From assembly GCA_965230495.1 (NCBI GenBank), contig OZ246004.1:2418001-2482000 (forward strand): 64,000 nucleotides of DNA, given 5' to 3'. The stretch is from JACJYM01 sp965230495. Its GTDB lineage: Bacteria > Bacteroidota > Bacteroidia > Chitinophagales > Saprospiraceae. The notes beneath the pieces were generated by a model. The model had not been told where the DNA came from. It worked only from the letters and a program-made list of their open reading frames with translations, and did not search any database. Positions 24,915 to 33,309 of the stretch are shown piece by piece (the first letter of the stretch is position 1; each line of letters opens with the position of its first letter). The position numbers and the translations under genes are program-made.

Positions 24915-26534
24915 TTATACCAAGCTTATTCTCTGAGGTGATTCCACCCAAATATGATTAGTAATATAAATTCCTATAAGAGTAAGCACTCCAGTTCCAA
25001 CAAGTATTAAGGAAGATAATGGTAAAAACAATAAGATTAAAAGGGGTATTATGTTACCCAACAAGACTACACCTAGCCAAAAACCTACTTTGTACCTTCC
25101 TTTTAGTATCATATCCACTACTGTTTTAGCATCTTTGGTTGGATGCGTTGTCGTTAATTCTATAATCATAGTGAATACATTAACACAGATGGCGACTATC
25201 ATTGCAGTACTTAAGTAGCTCATCCAACTCATTTCCGTTTCCGTAAAATTGGTTAGAATCCCATAAACTGCTATTCCTGCCATTATTGAATGAACTAACA
25301 TGTGAATCGACATTGTTGGTGATTGCCAAAAATCTCTTCCTTTAGCTTGGGCAAATAGAAAGGCTGTATAAATAGCCACAACAACCGATAATGCCGCACC
25401 TGAATACAAACTTATTTTAAGAAGCATGTTCCATTCGAAGTACATAGATAATAAAAGTAAGCTCAAGAGGCCACCATAAATTGTAATGGCATATCCTCCT
25501 TTTACCAACCATGAACCCCAGTGCGGGCGGAGTAATACATATAGAAATCTATCTGGTCTGTCCAAATCTTTTATCAAGAGCAAACCTGTTATGGTTAGAA
25601 AGACGAGTGCAGTAATTGTTCCAGATCCAAGTATGTAGTTCTCAACAGAAGAGTCTCCGAAAATGAGTGCCAGTACAGGAACCAAAATCATCCCCGCCGC
25701 AATAGCTTTAGTCCAAACATAAGCAGAAACTTCCCATCCCCACAGTATTCCTTTATCTGGGGTGTTGTAGACTTGTTTTTTTGAGTCTAACAGTACGTTA
25801 ACTGACTTTGGTGCTTTCCTAGTTTTTCCATTTTCTTCAAACGATCCATTAACTCTAAGTACCTCAGCAACTACATCAGAATTACTGTAGGCCATTTTTT
25901 CTGCTTCTTTGGCATAATGACCAACTCCCCATGATTGAGACCCCCACAGTGAAACGTTGGACCTTTCCGTCTCTGATGGAATTAATGAAGCATCGTCTGC
26001 ATCTATATAGAATAAATTTGGTGAAGTTGCTTTTTCAGGCTTTCTCGCTTTCACCTGCTGACGAGCCAATAGTTGAGCGATTTCTGAGTCTGTATCTTCC
26101 ATATCTCCTGAGATAATGGCATGCTCCGGGCAAACATTTACGCATGCCGGTTCCAAACCTACATCTATTCGATGTGCACAATAGTTACACTTAGCGGCAG
26201 TATTGTTTTCAGGATCAATATATAATGCGTCATAAGGGCATGCCTGCATACAAGATTTACAACCTATACATCTATCATTATCAAAATCAACAATACCATC
26301 AGGCCTATAATGCAAAGCCTCTGTAGGGCATATTTCGACACATGGAGCATCTGTACAGTGATTGCACCTCATCACGGAAAACAATCGTCGTGTATCAGGA
26401 AATGTCCCTTTTTCTACTTGTTTCACCCATGTCCTATTAACTCCTACCGGAACTTGATGTTCTGACTTACATGCCGTAGTACAAGCATGACAGCCAATAC
26501 ATTTTCTATTGTCAATTACGAATCCGTACTTCAT
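24915..26534 (-). CDS. soeBC: Fused FeS-ferredoxin and NrfD-type membrane subunit (SoeB-SoeC fusion)
   Basis: A 539-residue fusion. Residues 1 to about 150 carry four cysteine clusters of the DMSO-reductase FeS subunit (CIGCHACTTAC, CNHCTDAPCVEICP, CIGCKSCMQACP, CNYCAHRIDVGLEPACVNVCP). A linker follows, and from about residue 260 onwards come roughly eight TM helices of the DmsC/NrfD quinone-interacting type. It transfers electrons from SoeA to the quinone pool. In many organisms these are two genes, soeB and soeC. The gene lies directly upstream of soeA and is probably transcribed from the promoter with the perfect operator palindrome at 26606-26619. Confidence 0.82.
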   Translation of the reverse strand: MKYGFVIDNRKCIGCHACTTACKSEHQVPVGVNRTWVKQVEKGTFPDTRRLFSVMRCNHCTDAPCVEICPTEALHYRPDGIVDFDNDRCIGCKSCMQACPYDALYIDPENNTAAKCNYCAHRIDVGLEPACVNVCPEHAIISGDMEDTDSEIAQLLARQQVKARKPEKATSPNLFYIDADDASLIPSETERSNVSLWGSQSWGVGHYAKEAEKMAYSNSDVVAEVLRVNGSFEENGKTRKAPKSVNVLLDSKKQVYNTPDKGILWGWEVSAYVWTKAIAAGMILVPVLALIFGDSSVENYILGSGTITALVFLTITGLLLIKDLDRPDRFLYVLLRPHWGSWLVKGGYAITIYGGLLSLLLLSMYFEWNMLLKISLYSGAALSVVVAIYTAFLFAQAKGRDFWQSPTMSIHMLVHSIMAGIAVYGILTNFTETEMSWMSYLSTAMIVAICVNVFTMIIELTTTHPTKDAKTVVDMILKGRYKVGFWLGVVLLGNIIPLLILLFLPLSSLILVGTGVLTLIGIYITNHIWVESPQRISLV

Positions 26535-26605
26535 TTATTCTTTTCTTGAGCTTTAAAGATAAATTTTGTTCGGTGCAACCAGCAATTATCAACAATAATT
26601 TTAAT

Positions 26606-26619
26606 GTAACTCGAGTTAC
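26606..26619. promoter_or_regulatory. Sulfur-island operator (soeBC-soeA promoter)
   Basis: GTAACTCGAGTTAC is fully self-complementary over 14 bp, the best copy of the operator. The nearest -7-like box (TATCTTTA, 26561-26554) lies 44 nt downstream instead of 22, placing the operator near -65 (class I-like). Confidence 0.65.
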
Positions 26620-26657
26620 CCAATAATAGTTAGAACAACAAAACTATTTGGTGATTA

Positions 26658-26963
26658 TTAAATCACTTTATTCAATTCTTCCCTGAGCACTTGCTTAGAC
26701 TGCATACCAGATTGTCTCCAGACTATTTTCCCTTTCTTATATATTACAAAAGTGGGGACTCCTCGTATCTGAAGTTTTTGTGCCAACTGTTGATTTTTAT
26801 CAATATCGATTTTCACTATCTGGGCATCATCTTTAATATCTTTGGACAGGTCACTTAAAACAGGTGCCATCGCTTTACATGGTCCACACCATGTAGCAAA
26901 AAAATCAATCAATACTGGTTTTTCTCCATTTATAAGTTCTTTGAAGCTTACTTTCTTTGACAT
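26658..26963 (-). CDS. Thioredoxin
   Basis: A single-domain thioredoxin of 101 residues with the WCGPCK active site at 25-30, the cis-proline in RGVPTFVIYK, and no signal peptide. Likely a cytoplasmic reductant. Placed within the sulfur island between soeBC and a SulP gene, it may reduce the persulfides, polysulfides or glutathione-like intermediates of the SQR/PDO chain; this is inference from position and from the operator-like site upstream (27032-27045). Confidence 0.9.
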   Translation of the reverse strand: MSKKVSFKELINGEKPVLIDFFATWCGPCKAMAPVLSDLSKDIKDDAQIVKIDIDKNQQLAQKLQIRGVPTFVIYKKGKIVWRQSGMQSKQVLREELNKVI

Positions 26964-27031
26964 AACATTATTTCATTTTTGTAGAAAACGAAATAATGCA
27001 AATAAAGATTTCTAAAACACGCCTTTCTAGT

Positions 27032-27045
27032 GTAATGTGGGTTAC
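27032..27045. promoter_or_regulatory. Sulfur-island operator-like site (thioredoxin gene)
   Basis: GTAATGTGGGTTAC: outer bases match GTAA and TTAC but the left arm is degenerate. No convincing -7 box at the 22-nt distance; a weak match lies at 25 nt. Confidence 0.35.
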
Positions 27046-27078
27046 AGAAGCGGTGAAATTCGGATTTTCAGTAAAAAG

Positions 27079-28734
27079 TTATTTGGGAATTGAATCCACA
27101 GCAGATGAAATATTGACAAAATTACTTTCCAGTGGATAGAGCTCAAACAAGTTATTTTTATCGAAAATATCTCTTACCTTTCCCTTTATATTAACCGTTT
27201 TTATATCTACTTTTTTCTTACTCAATTCTTTGTGTAGTTTTCTTAAATATAGGATACCTGTACTATCAATATTGGTTATGGAGGACATATTTAAAACTAA
27301 AAACTTATAGTTTGGTGATTTATCCAATTCATCAATGATTGATTGGTAAAAGTGCTCACTATTTGCAAAAAATAAATTATTATCATATCTATAAATTAGG
27401 GTATCAGGTCTTGTCTCTGCATTTTTGAATCTCCGTATATCTCTATAATCACCTTTTCCCTCCACATCTCCCATAACGATGTAATGAGACTTTGAAGCAT
27501 TTCTTATCAACATTACGAATGAAATGATAATACCTGCTATTACCCCATTTTGAATTCCCAATATAAGTGTTAGAAAAAACGTACTGACCAATACCACAAA
27601 ATCTTTCCTATCCGTACGCATCAACTTCAGAGCATGTGTATAATTGATTAAACTAAAAACAGAACTTATCACAATCGCCGCTAAAATGGGCTCAGGTAAA
27701 TAATAGAACCAAGAACTTAAAAACAACAGGGTCAGTCCCAAAAATATAGCTCCAAACAAACTCGACATTTTTGTTTTGGCACCAGCTTGTTCATTAATAG
27801 CCGACCTTGTAAAGCTTCCCGTACTGGGAAAAGATAAAAAGAAACTTCCAACTATTTTAGCCATTCCCAGACCCAAAAGCTCCTTGTTCGGGAGTATATT
27901 ATAGGATTTTTCCTCAGCAATAGATTTGGCTATAGAAAAAGAACCTATAAAACAAATAATACTTATTACAAAGGCAGCTGGTATCAGCTCAAAAAAGTGC
28001 TCTAGATTGATAAATTCAAAATACAAAGTGGGTAACCCTTGAGGTAATTCTCCGACTATAGGTACACCGTACTTCTGAAGATTGAACAAGTATAAAACCA
28101 AAGATCCCAAAATAACAGCTATAATGGCATTTGGAATCTTATTACTAATTTTCTTTAAACCCATAATTATTAGCAATCCACTTAACCCTATAATCAGAGA
28201 ATAAAAATTAGTGGCTGAAAGATTAGAAAAAACAGTTACAATCATTTCTGGAACAGTAGAACATCTAGGTATATCCAAGCTCAGTAAGTACTTGATTTGA
28301 CTAATTGCTATAATAACACCTGCTGCAGAAATAAATCCAGACATTACAGGAAATGAAAGAAACTTGGTTAGCATTCCAGCATTAAGCACACTGTATATTA
28401 CTTGAAGTAATCCCGAGATCAGGGTTACTAACAAAACTAAATTGAGGTATTCTGTTGATCCCGGTTCAGCAAAAGCCGAAATACTTGAAAGTACAACAAT
28501 AGACATTAAAGCTACGGGACCTACCGACATTTCCCTAGAAGATGCAAACATCGGATAAATGGTCATAGATATTAATGCTGTATACAAACCATATATCGGA
28601 TTCAAACCAGCTAATAATGAATAGGCCATACCCTGAGGGATGACAATAATAGCTACTGTTAATCCCGCCAACAAATCACACTTAAGACGTTGTTGATCAT
28701 ATGATCTTAAACTTGCCAATATCTTATTTTTCAT
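27079..28734 (-). CDS. SulP-family anion transporter with STAS domain (copy 1)
   Basis: 551 residues from the ATG at 28734; the frame extends to 28785, but that N-terminus (MIIYKFHLTIKN) is not expected in the family. Multi-TM SulP core with PQGMAYSLLAGL near the N-terminus and PSTGSFTRSAINEQAGAKT, then a C-terminal STAS domain with NIDSTGILYLRKL. Transports sulfate, bicarbonate or related anions; in this location it may export sulfate or sulfite produced by the pathway (inference). A paralogue occurs at 31113-32813. It lies between moeA and the thioredoxin gene; no good operator was found before it. Confidence 0.88.
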   Translation of the reverse strand: MKNKILASLRSYDQQRLKCDLLAGLTVAIIVIPQGMAYSLLAGLNPIYGLYTALISMTIYPMFASSREMSVGPVALMSIVVLSSISAFAEPGSTEYLNLVLLVTLISGLLQVIYSVLNAGMLTKFLSFPVMSGFISAAGVIIAISQIKYLLSLDIPRCSTVPEMIVTVFSNLSATNFYSLIIGLSGLLIIMGLKKISNKIPNAIIAVILGSLVLYLFNLQKYGVPIVGELPQGLPTLYFEFINLEHFFELIPAAFVISIICFIGSFSIAKSIAEEKSYNILPNKELLGLGMAKIVGSFFLSFPSTGSFTRSAINEQAGAKTKMSSLFGAIFLGLTLLFLSSWFYYLPEPILAAIVISSVFSLINYTHALKLMRTDRKDFVVLVSTFFLTLILGIQNGVIAGIIISFVMLIRNASKSHYIVMGDVEGKGDYRDIRRFKNAETRPDTLIYRYDNNLFFANSEHFYQSIIDELDKSPNYKFLVLNMSSITNIDSTGILYLRKLHKELSKKKVDIKTVNIKGKVRDIFDKNNLFELYPLESNFVNISSAVDSIPK

Positions 28735-28876
28735 GTGCTTGTTTTGTATGTTTTTAATTGTCAAATGGAACTTATAAATAATCATTCCATATGTACAAAA
28801 AGCCTTTTTTACATACTCATTTTATGTATTAAACCCGAACTATTCATTAGAAAATCTATTACGTGTTGAAATACCT

Positions 28877-30061
28877 TCAAAATGGAATAAACTTATAGGG
28901 TTCTCCTTTTATATATACTTCCTTTCCTCTCGATAATTCTAAAAACCCACTAACACTCGTAGGATTAATCATATCACCAGATCCATGGCCATGAATCACT
29001 TCTGCCCAAAGGGTTCCATTTTCATCCCATTCATGTCTAGCCTGAGCGAAATAAGTTAAATCTGGTTTGAATATTATATCTGACCTCAATCTGGCTATCA
29101 TTTCTTTTGCCTTTATTCCAAGGCATTTTCTATACCAAGATTTAAAATACTTATGAAAACATGCGAGTGAAGAAACAGGATTGCCAGGGAAAGCAAAAAC
29201 CACTTTATCATCTTTCCTGCCAAACCAAAACGGCTTACCAGGTCTCTGTTTAACCTTATGAAATAACTTACGATATCCAAGTTCTTCTAATGCTTGTGGA
29301 ATAAAATCAAATTTGCCCATTGACACACCACCACTCATCAAAATTATATCATTACTTCTTTCTATATTTTTAATCTTTTCTTTTATATTCTTGAGATCAT
29401 CTCTCAGATGATAAGCTGTCGAATGGATATTCATTTTTTTTAAACATGCTTGCAACATGTAAACATTCGATTTTCGAATCTGATATGGTTCTAGTGTTTT
29501 ATGAATATCTACCAATTCCTCCCCTGAAGAGATCACCGCTACATTTGGCAACTTTCTCACCTTGACTTTACCCTTTCCAACAGTAGCCAACACATTGATA
29601 TCTATGCCCTCTAATAGCTTTCCTTTAGGCAATATCAAGTCTCTCTCTTTACTATCCTCTCCCTCTTGATGGATATTTAGATTATCTTTGACCTCTACAT
29701 TAACTTGATAAAAATCTCCTTCCTTTGTTAAATCCTCGTATCGGATAACCGTTGATGTATTTTTAGGTAAAATACAACCCGTCATCACCTCAATACAATT
29801 ATTTTTTTCTTTTAGAATCTTTTGTGGTTTTCCTGCCGGACTAATTGTTTCTACTTTAAACGCCCGAATTCCCGCAATATAAGAATTGTAATCTATAGCA
29901 ATCCCGTCCATACACACTCTATCGAAGGGAGGAAATGGCCTATCAGCCAAAATATCCTCGGCCAAGACTCTCTCAATCACACTACTTAAATCTATAGTTT
30001 CGACTCCCCAATCGATCGTTTGTGACAATATGATATTTTCTGCTTGCTCTACTGTAATCAT
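28877..30061 (-). CDS. moeA: Molybdopterin molybdenumtransferase
   Basis: 394 residues, full length. It inserts molybdenum into adenylated molybdopterin in the last step of Mo-cofactor synthesis. Signature segments: the N-terminal PFPPFDRVCMDGIA, MSGGVSMGKFDFIP, and KVVFAFPGNPVSSLACFHKYF. The ATG overlaps the moaA stop by 4 nt (ATGA), so the two are translationally coupled. It serves the SoeA molybdoenzyme of this island. No moaC, moaD, moaE, mogA, mobA or modABC genes are in the window, so the remaining cofactor genes must be elsewhere. Confidence 0.93.
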   Translation of the reverse strand: MITVEQAENIILSQTIDWGVETIDLSSVIERVLAEDILADRPFPPFDRVCMDGIAIDYNSYIAGIRAFKVETISPAGKPQKILKEKNNCIEVMTGCILPKNTSTVIRYEDLTKEGDFYQVNVEVKDNLNIHQEGEDSKERDLILPKGKLLEGIDINVLATVGKGKVKVRKLPNVAVISSGEELVDIHKTLEPYQIRKSNVYMLQACLKKMNIHSTAYHLRDDLKNIKEKIKNIERSNDIILMSGGVSMGKFDFIPQALEELGYRKLFHKVKQRPGKPFWFGRKDDKVVFAFPGNPVSSLACFHKYFKSWYRKCLGIKAKEMIARLRSDIIFKPDLTYFAQARHEWDENGTLWAEVIHGHGSGDMINPTSVSGFLELSRGKEVYIKGEPYKFIPF

Positions 30062-31029
30062 CCTCCGATAGTTGTCATACTTCTAAAAACTGTCTCCGAT
30101 CTTTTTTTCTCCTCTATAAAGCCATCCTTTTCTTTATTTGCAATGGTAAATTTTATCATTTCAGTGATATGCTCATCAGTTACTTCTGGATTTCTAACCA
30201 TTTGTAACAGGTTAAGTCCTTTTTCAGCGTATAAACAGGTCATCATTTCTCCTTTTGCTGTCAATCTTATTCTGTTACAACTACCACAAAGTAATCTGGA
30301 ATATGCTGGTATAATTCCAATTGTATGGCTATCGTCTATCAAAAACTTCTGTGACGAAGAGGGTTTGAGCGAATCTACTGGTTGTATTTTAGGAAACTCT
30401 CTTCGAATAATATCTAAGATACCTTCAAATGATAGAAAGAGTTGTTTGTTACCATCGAAATCATTAAACGGCATGGCCTCAATAAATCTTATTTCTGTTC
30501 CATTTTCAATACCATATCTCACAAAGTCTATTATCTCATCATCATTGATTCCTTTCATTATTACAACATTCAGTTTAACATTAAAATCATGATCTAGAGA
30601 CAATTTAATATTGTTCAACACATTCTCAAAGCTATCTCTTCTGGTTATTCTTTCAAACTTCTCCTTATCTAATGTGTCCAAAGAAACATTAAGGCTCTTG
30701 ACTTTAATATTCTTTAATTGATCAAAATGTCGATGCAATAATGTAGCGTTAGTTGTTATATGAACATTTGGAATCAGTTTGGAAATACTCATCAGAAGTT
30801 TGTCCATATCGTTCCTTACAAATGGCTCTCCTCCTGTTATTCTTATCTTTTCAACACCTAAATTTCTAAAAATAGAGATTAATCGTAATATTTCCTCAAA
30901 GCTTAAAATATCAGACCTATTCGCAAAAACTATCCCTTCAGAAGGCATACAATATCTACACCTCAGATTACACCTATCGGTAACTCCAAGTCTCAAATAG
31001 TCAATCTTACGTCCAAACGAATCAATCAA
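30058..31029 (-). CDS. moaA: GTP 3',8-cyclase (radical SAM, Mo-cofactor step 1)
   Basis: 323 residues. The radical SAM cluster motif is TDRCNLRCRYCMPSEG near the N-terminus, and the second [4Fe-4S] cluster is CGSCNRIRLTAKGEMMTC near residues 237-256. The C-terminal GG (MTTIGG), required for activity in MoaA, is present. It converts GTP to 3',8-cyclo-7,8-dihydro-GTP. It overlaps moeA by 4 nt on the downstream side. Mo-cofactor synthesis genes placed inside the sulfur island fit a coregulated supply of molybdenum cofactor to SoeA. Confidence 0.93.
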   Translation of the reverse strand: MIDSFGRKIDYLRLGVTDRCNLRCRYCMPSEGIVFANRSDILSFEEILRLISIFRNLGVEKIRITGGEPFVRNDMDKLLMSISKLIPNVHITTNATLLHRHFDQLKNIKVKSLNVSLDTLDKEKFERITRRDSFENVLNNIKLSLDHDFNVKLNVVIMKGINDDEIIDFVRYGIENGTEIRFIEAMPFNDFDGNKQLFLSFEGILDIIRREFPKIQPVDSLKPSSSQKFLIDDSHTIGIIPAYSRLLCGSCNRIRLTAKGEMMTCLYAEKGLNLLQMVRNPEVTDEHITEMIKFTIANKEKDGFIEEKKRSETVFRSMTTIGG

Positions 31030-31112
31030 AATAAAGATATTTTACTACTAAAGACATTCGCATAAAAATAGTAGAATTATTTAAGCATTTGAACCAAAAT
31101 GAAAGCAAGATA

Positions 31113-32813
31113 CTAATCCGCCTGCATTACGAAATCCGTAAAATCCTTCCCTGTTCCTTTTTTTATGGATTCGATAGCATCCCATATGGTCAGGTAAAAC
31201 CTATCTAGATTTTTATCTACCAAAATATTATTAGTCTTCAATATATCTCTAACAGGACCTCTCACTGAACTGAAGCATAGTTTTATTCCTTGTGATTGTA
31301 AGTTGTCATCAAGATCTCTAAGCATATGTATGGCACTTGAGTCCAAGCTATTTAACGCACTACACTCTACGATAACGTATCTAATTGTGTCTCTTTTCTT
31401 GATTTTGTTAAATATGAAATCCCTAAATGAGTTGGCATTGGCAAAAAACAATCTGGCATCAAATCTAAAAATCAAAAACTCCTTGTCTCTTTGTAGATCA
31501 TCAAATCTTTCAATGTTCATAAACTCATTCGAATCAGGGACTTTACCTAGTTCAGCCATATGGGGGTAAGAAACTTTAAAAATTAATAAAGATAAAGACA
31601 AAACGACTCCGACCAGTATACCTTGTTCGATTCCAAGTATTAAAGTGCATAACGCCGTTATTAAAAATATCCAGAAATCAGCTTTATCCTTTTTCCAAAG
31701 ATGCTTTGCCTCCTTAAAGTCTATCAACCCTATGACAGCCACCATAATGATCGCCGCTAAAATTGCATTGGGTAAGTAATAAAAATACTTTGTAAAAAAC
31801 AGCAAAGTGATGACAATCAAAATGGCACTAATGATAGAAGCCAAAGTCGTTTTTGCACCAGCCTGATCATTGACGGCAGTTCTTGAAAACCCTCCAGTCA
31901 CAGGAAATGATTTAAAGAATGATCCAAATATATTAGACAGTCCCAGAGCAATTAATTCCTGATTGGGTATTACCTCATAATCCTTATGCTTAGCTTGAAT
32001 AGCCTTAGCAACAGCTATAGACTCCATGAAGCCTATAAAAGAAATAGTTAGTGCTATTGGCAACAGGTTGATCATTACATCCAAGTTGATTTCCGGCATG
32101 GCAAATCCCGATAATCCCCCTGGCACACTTCCTACTATTTTGACTCCTTGTTCCGTCAATCCGAAAATATATACAGCACCCATACCTAATAGCACCGCCA
32201 CCAAGGGCCCGGGTATTTTTTTACTAATTCTTTTTAAAGAAAAAAGCATTACAATAGCTATTAAACCTATTGCAAGTGTTGGGAAATTAATCTCATTCCA
32301 TTGATGATACACATTATGTATTGTTTCATGCACTTTTCCTCTAGGAATCTTAATGCCTAATAAATGTTTTAATTGGCTAAAAGCAATAATTATTGCTGCC
32401 GCGGAGGTAAAACCAGCAATAACCGGATGGCTCAGAAAATTAACCAAAAAACCTAATCTAAATACTCCCATCAACAGTTGAATAAGTCCTACCATTAAAG
32501 CAAGTAGTATTGCCAAAGAAACAAATTGGTCGCTTCCTATTTCAGCCATTGCACCTACACCACTTGATATTAACAATGCTATCATCGCCACAGGTCCTAC
32601 AGCTAATTGTCTCGAAGTGCCAAAAAGTGCATACGCTATTATAGGAATAGTAGATGCATATAAACCGTATATCGGGGGAAGTCCGGCTAACATGGCATAA
32701 GCCATACCTTGTGGGATAAGCATAACGCCAACCGTCAGACCTGCCATTAAATCACCCGCAAACCAACTTTTTTTATATTCCTTAATAGTATCTAAAAAGG
32801 GAACTGATATCAT
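31113..32813 (-). CDS. SulP-family anion transporter with STAS domain (copy 2)
   Basis: 566 residues with the full SulP core (LMAGLTVGVMLIPQGMAYAML near the N-terminus, PVTGGFSRTAVNDQAGAKT in the middle) and a C-terminal STAS domain (SLDSSAIHMLRDL). It is clearly related to copy 1 (27079-28734) but not identical, so the island carries two SulP genes. It lies 14 nt downstream of the DUF6691 gene and may be the last gene of the operon starting at 35260. Substrate presumably sulfate, sulfite or thiosulfate; the direction is unknown. Confidence 0.88.
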   Translation of the reverse strand: MISVPFLDTIKEYKKSWFAGDLMAGLTVGVMLIPQGMAYAMLAGLPPIYGLYASTIPIIAYALFGTSRQLAVGPVAMIALLISSGVGAMAEIGSDQFVSLAILLALMVGLIQLLMGVFRLGFLVNFLSHPVIAGFTSAAAIIIAFSQLKHLLGIKIPRGKVHETIHNVYHQWNEINFPTLAIGLIAIVMLFSLKRISKKIPGPLVAVLLGMGAVYIFGLTEQGVKIVGSVPGGLSGFAMPEINLDVMINLLPIALTISFIGFMESIAVAKAIQAKHKDYEVIPNQELIALGLSNIFGSFFKSFPVTGGFSRTAVNDQAGAKTTLASIISAILIVITLLFFTKYFYYLPNAILAAIIMVAVIGLIDFKEAKHLWKKDKADFWIFLITALCTLILGIEQGILVGVVLSLSLLIFKVSYPHMAELGKVPDSNEFMNIERFDDLQRDKEFLIFRFDARLFFANANSFRDFIFNKIKKRDTIRYVIVECSALNSLDSSAIHMLRDLDDNLQSQGIKLCFSSVRGPVRDILKTNNILVDKNLDRFYLTIWDAIESIKKGTGKDFTDFVMQAD

Positions 32814-32827
32814 TTCTATTTTTAAAT

Positions 32828-33241
32828 TTAATGTGGTAGTTTTTCTCTAAAAATACCATAGATGAATGTCCCTAGCAAGGCACCAAGAATAACCAGTAAT
32901 ATGGACATATAACCATATCCGGCCAAAATAAACATAGGACCAGGACAGGCTCCAGCTAATGCCCAACCTAAACCAAAAATTGTTCCTCCAACTAAATATC
33001 TAGTGATGCTCATATTTTTAGGAGATATGGTTATTTCCTCACCGTACATGTCCTTAAGGCTTGTTCTTTTTATCACCTGCACAATTATTACCCCCAGCAC
33101 AACTGCAGACCCAATAACACCATACATATGAAAGGATTCAAACCTGAACATTTCATATATTCTGTACCAGGAAATTATTTCTGCTTTCGAAAGAGCTATA
33201 CCGAATAAAACTCCTACAGTTAAGTATTTTAAATATTTCAT
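32828..33241 (-). CDS. YeeE/YedE-family permease half, DUF6691 (PmpB-like)
   Basis: 137 residues with four TM helices. The characteristic GACPGP motif contains C99, a cysteine of the kind thought to relay thiosulfate or sulfur in YeeE-type transporters. The family is often paired with a second YeeE/YedE protein (PmpA/PmpB type) next to SQR or PDO genes. Here the pair is separated by a porin-like gene. It precedes SulP copy 2 by 14 nt. Confidence 0.82.
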   Translation of the reverse strand: MKYLKYLTVGVLFGIALSKAEIISWYRIYEMFRFESFHMYGVIGSAVVLGVIIVQVIKRTSLKDMYGEEITISPKNMSITRYLVGGTIFGLGWALAGACPGPMFILAGYGYMSILLVILGALLGTFIYGIFREKLPH

Positions 33242-33309
33242 GTGCTAATATTTTTAATTTTAATTGGACTTGCTATCAAACAATTATCACAAATCATAGA
33301 TATTTCGTC

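Noticed and set aside
30204..30220. GTAACAGGTTAA inside moaA
   Set aside because: It lies in a coding region, has the wrong spacing between arms and no promoter context.
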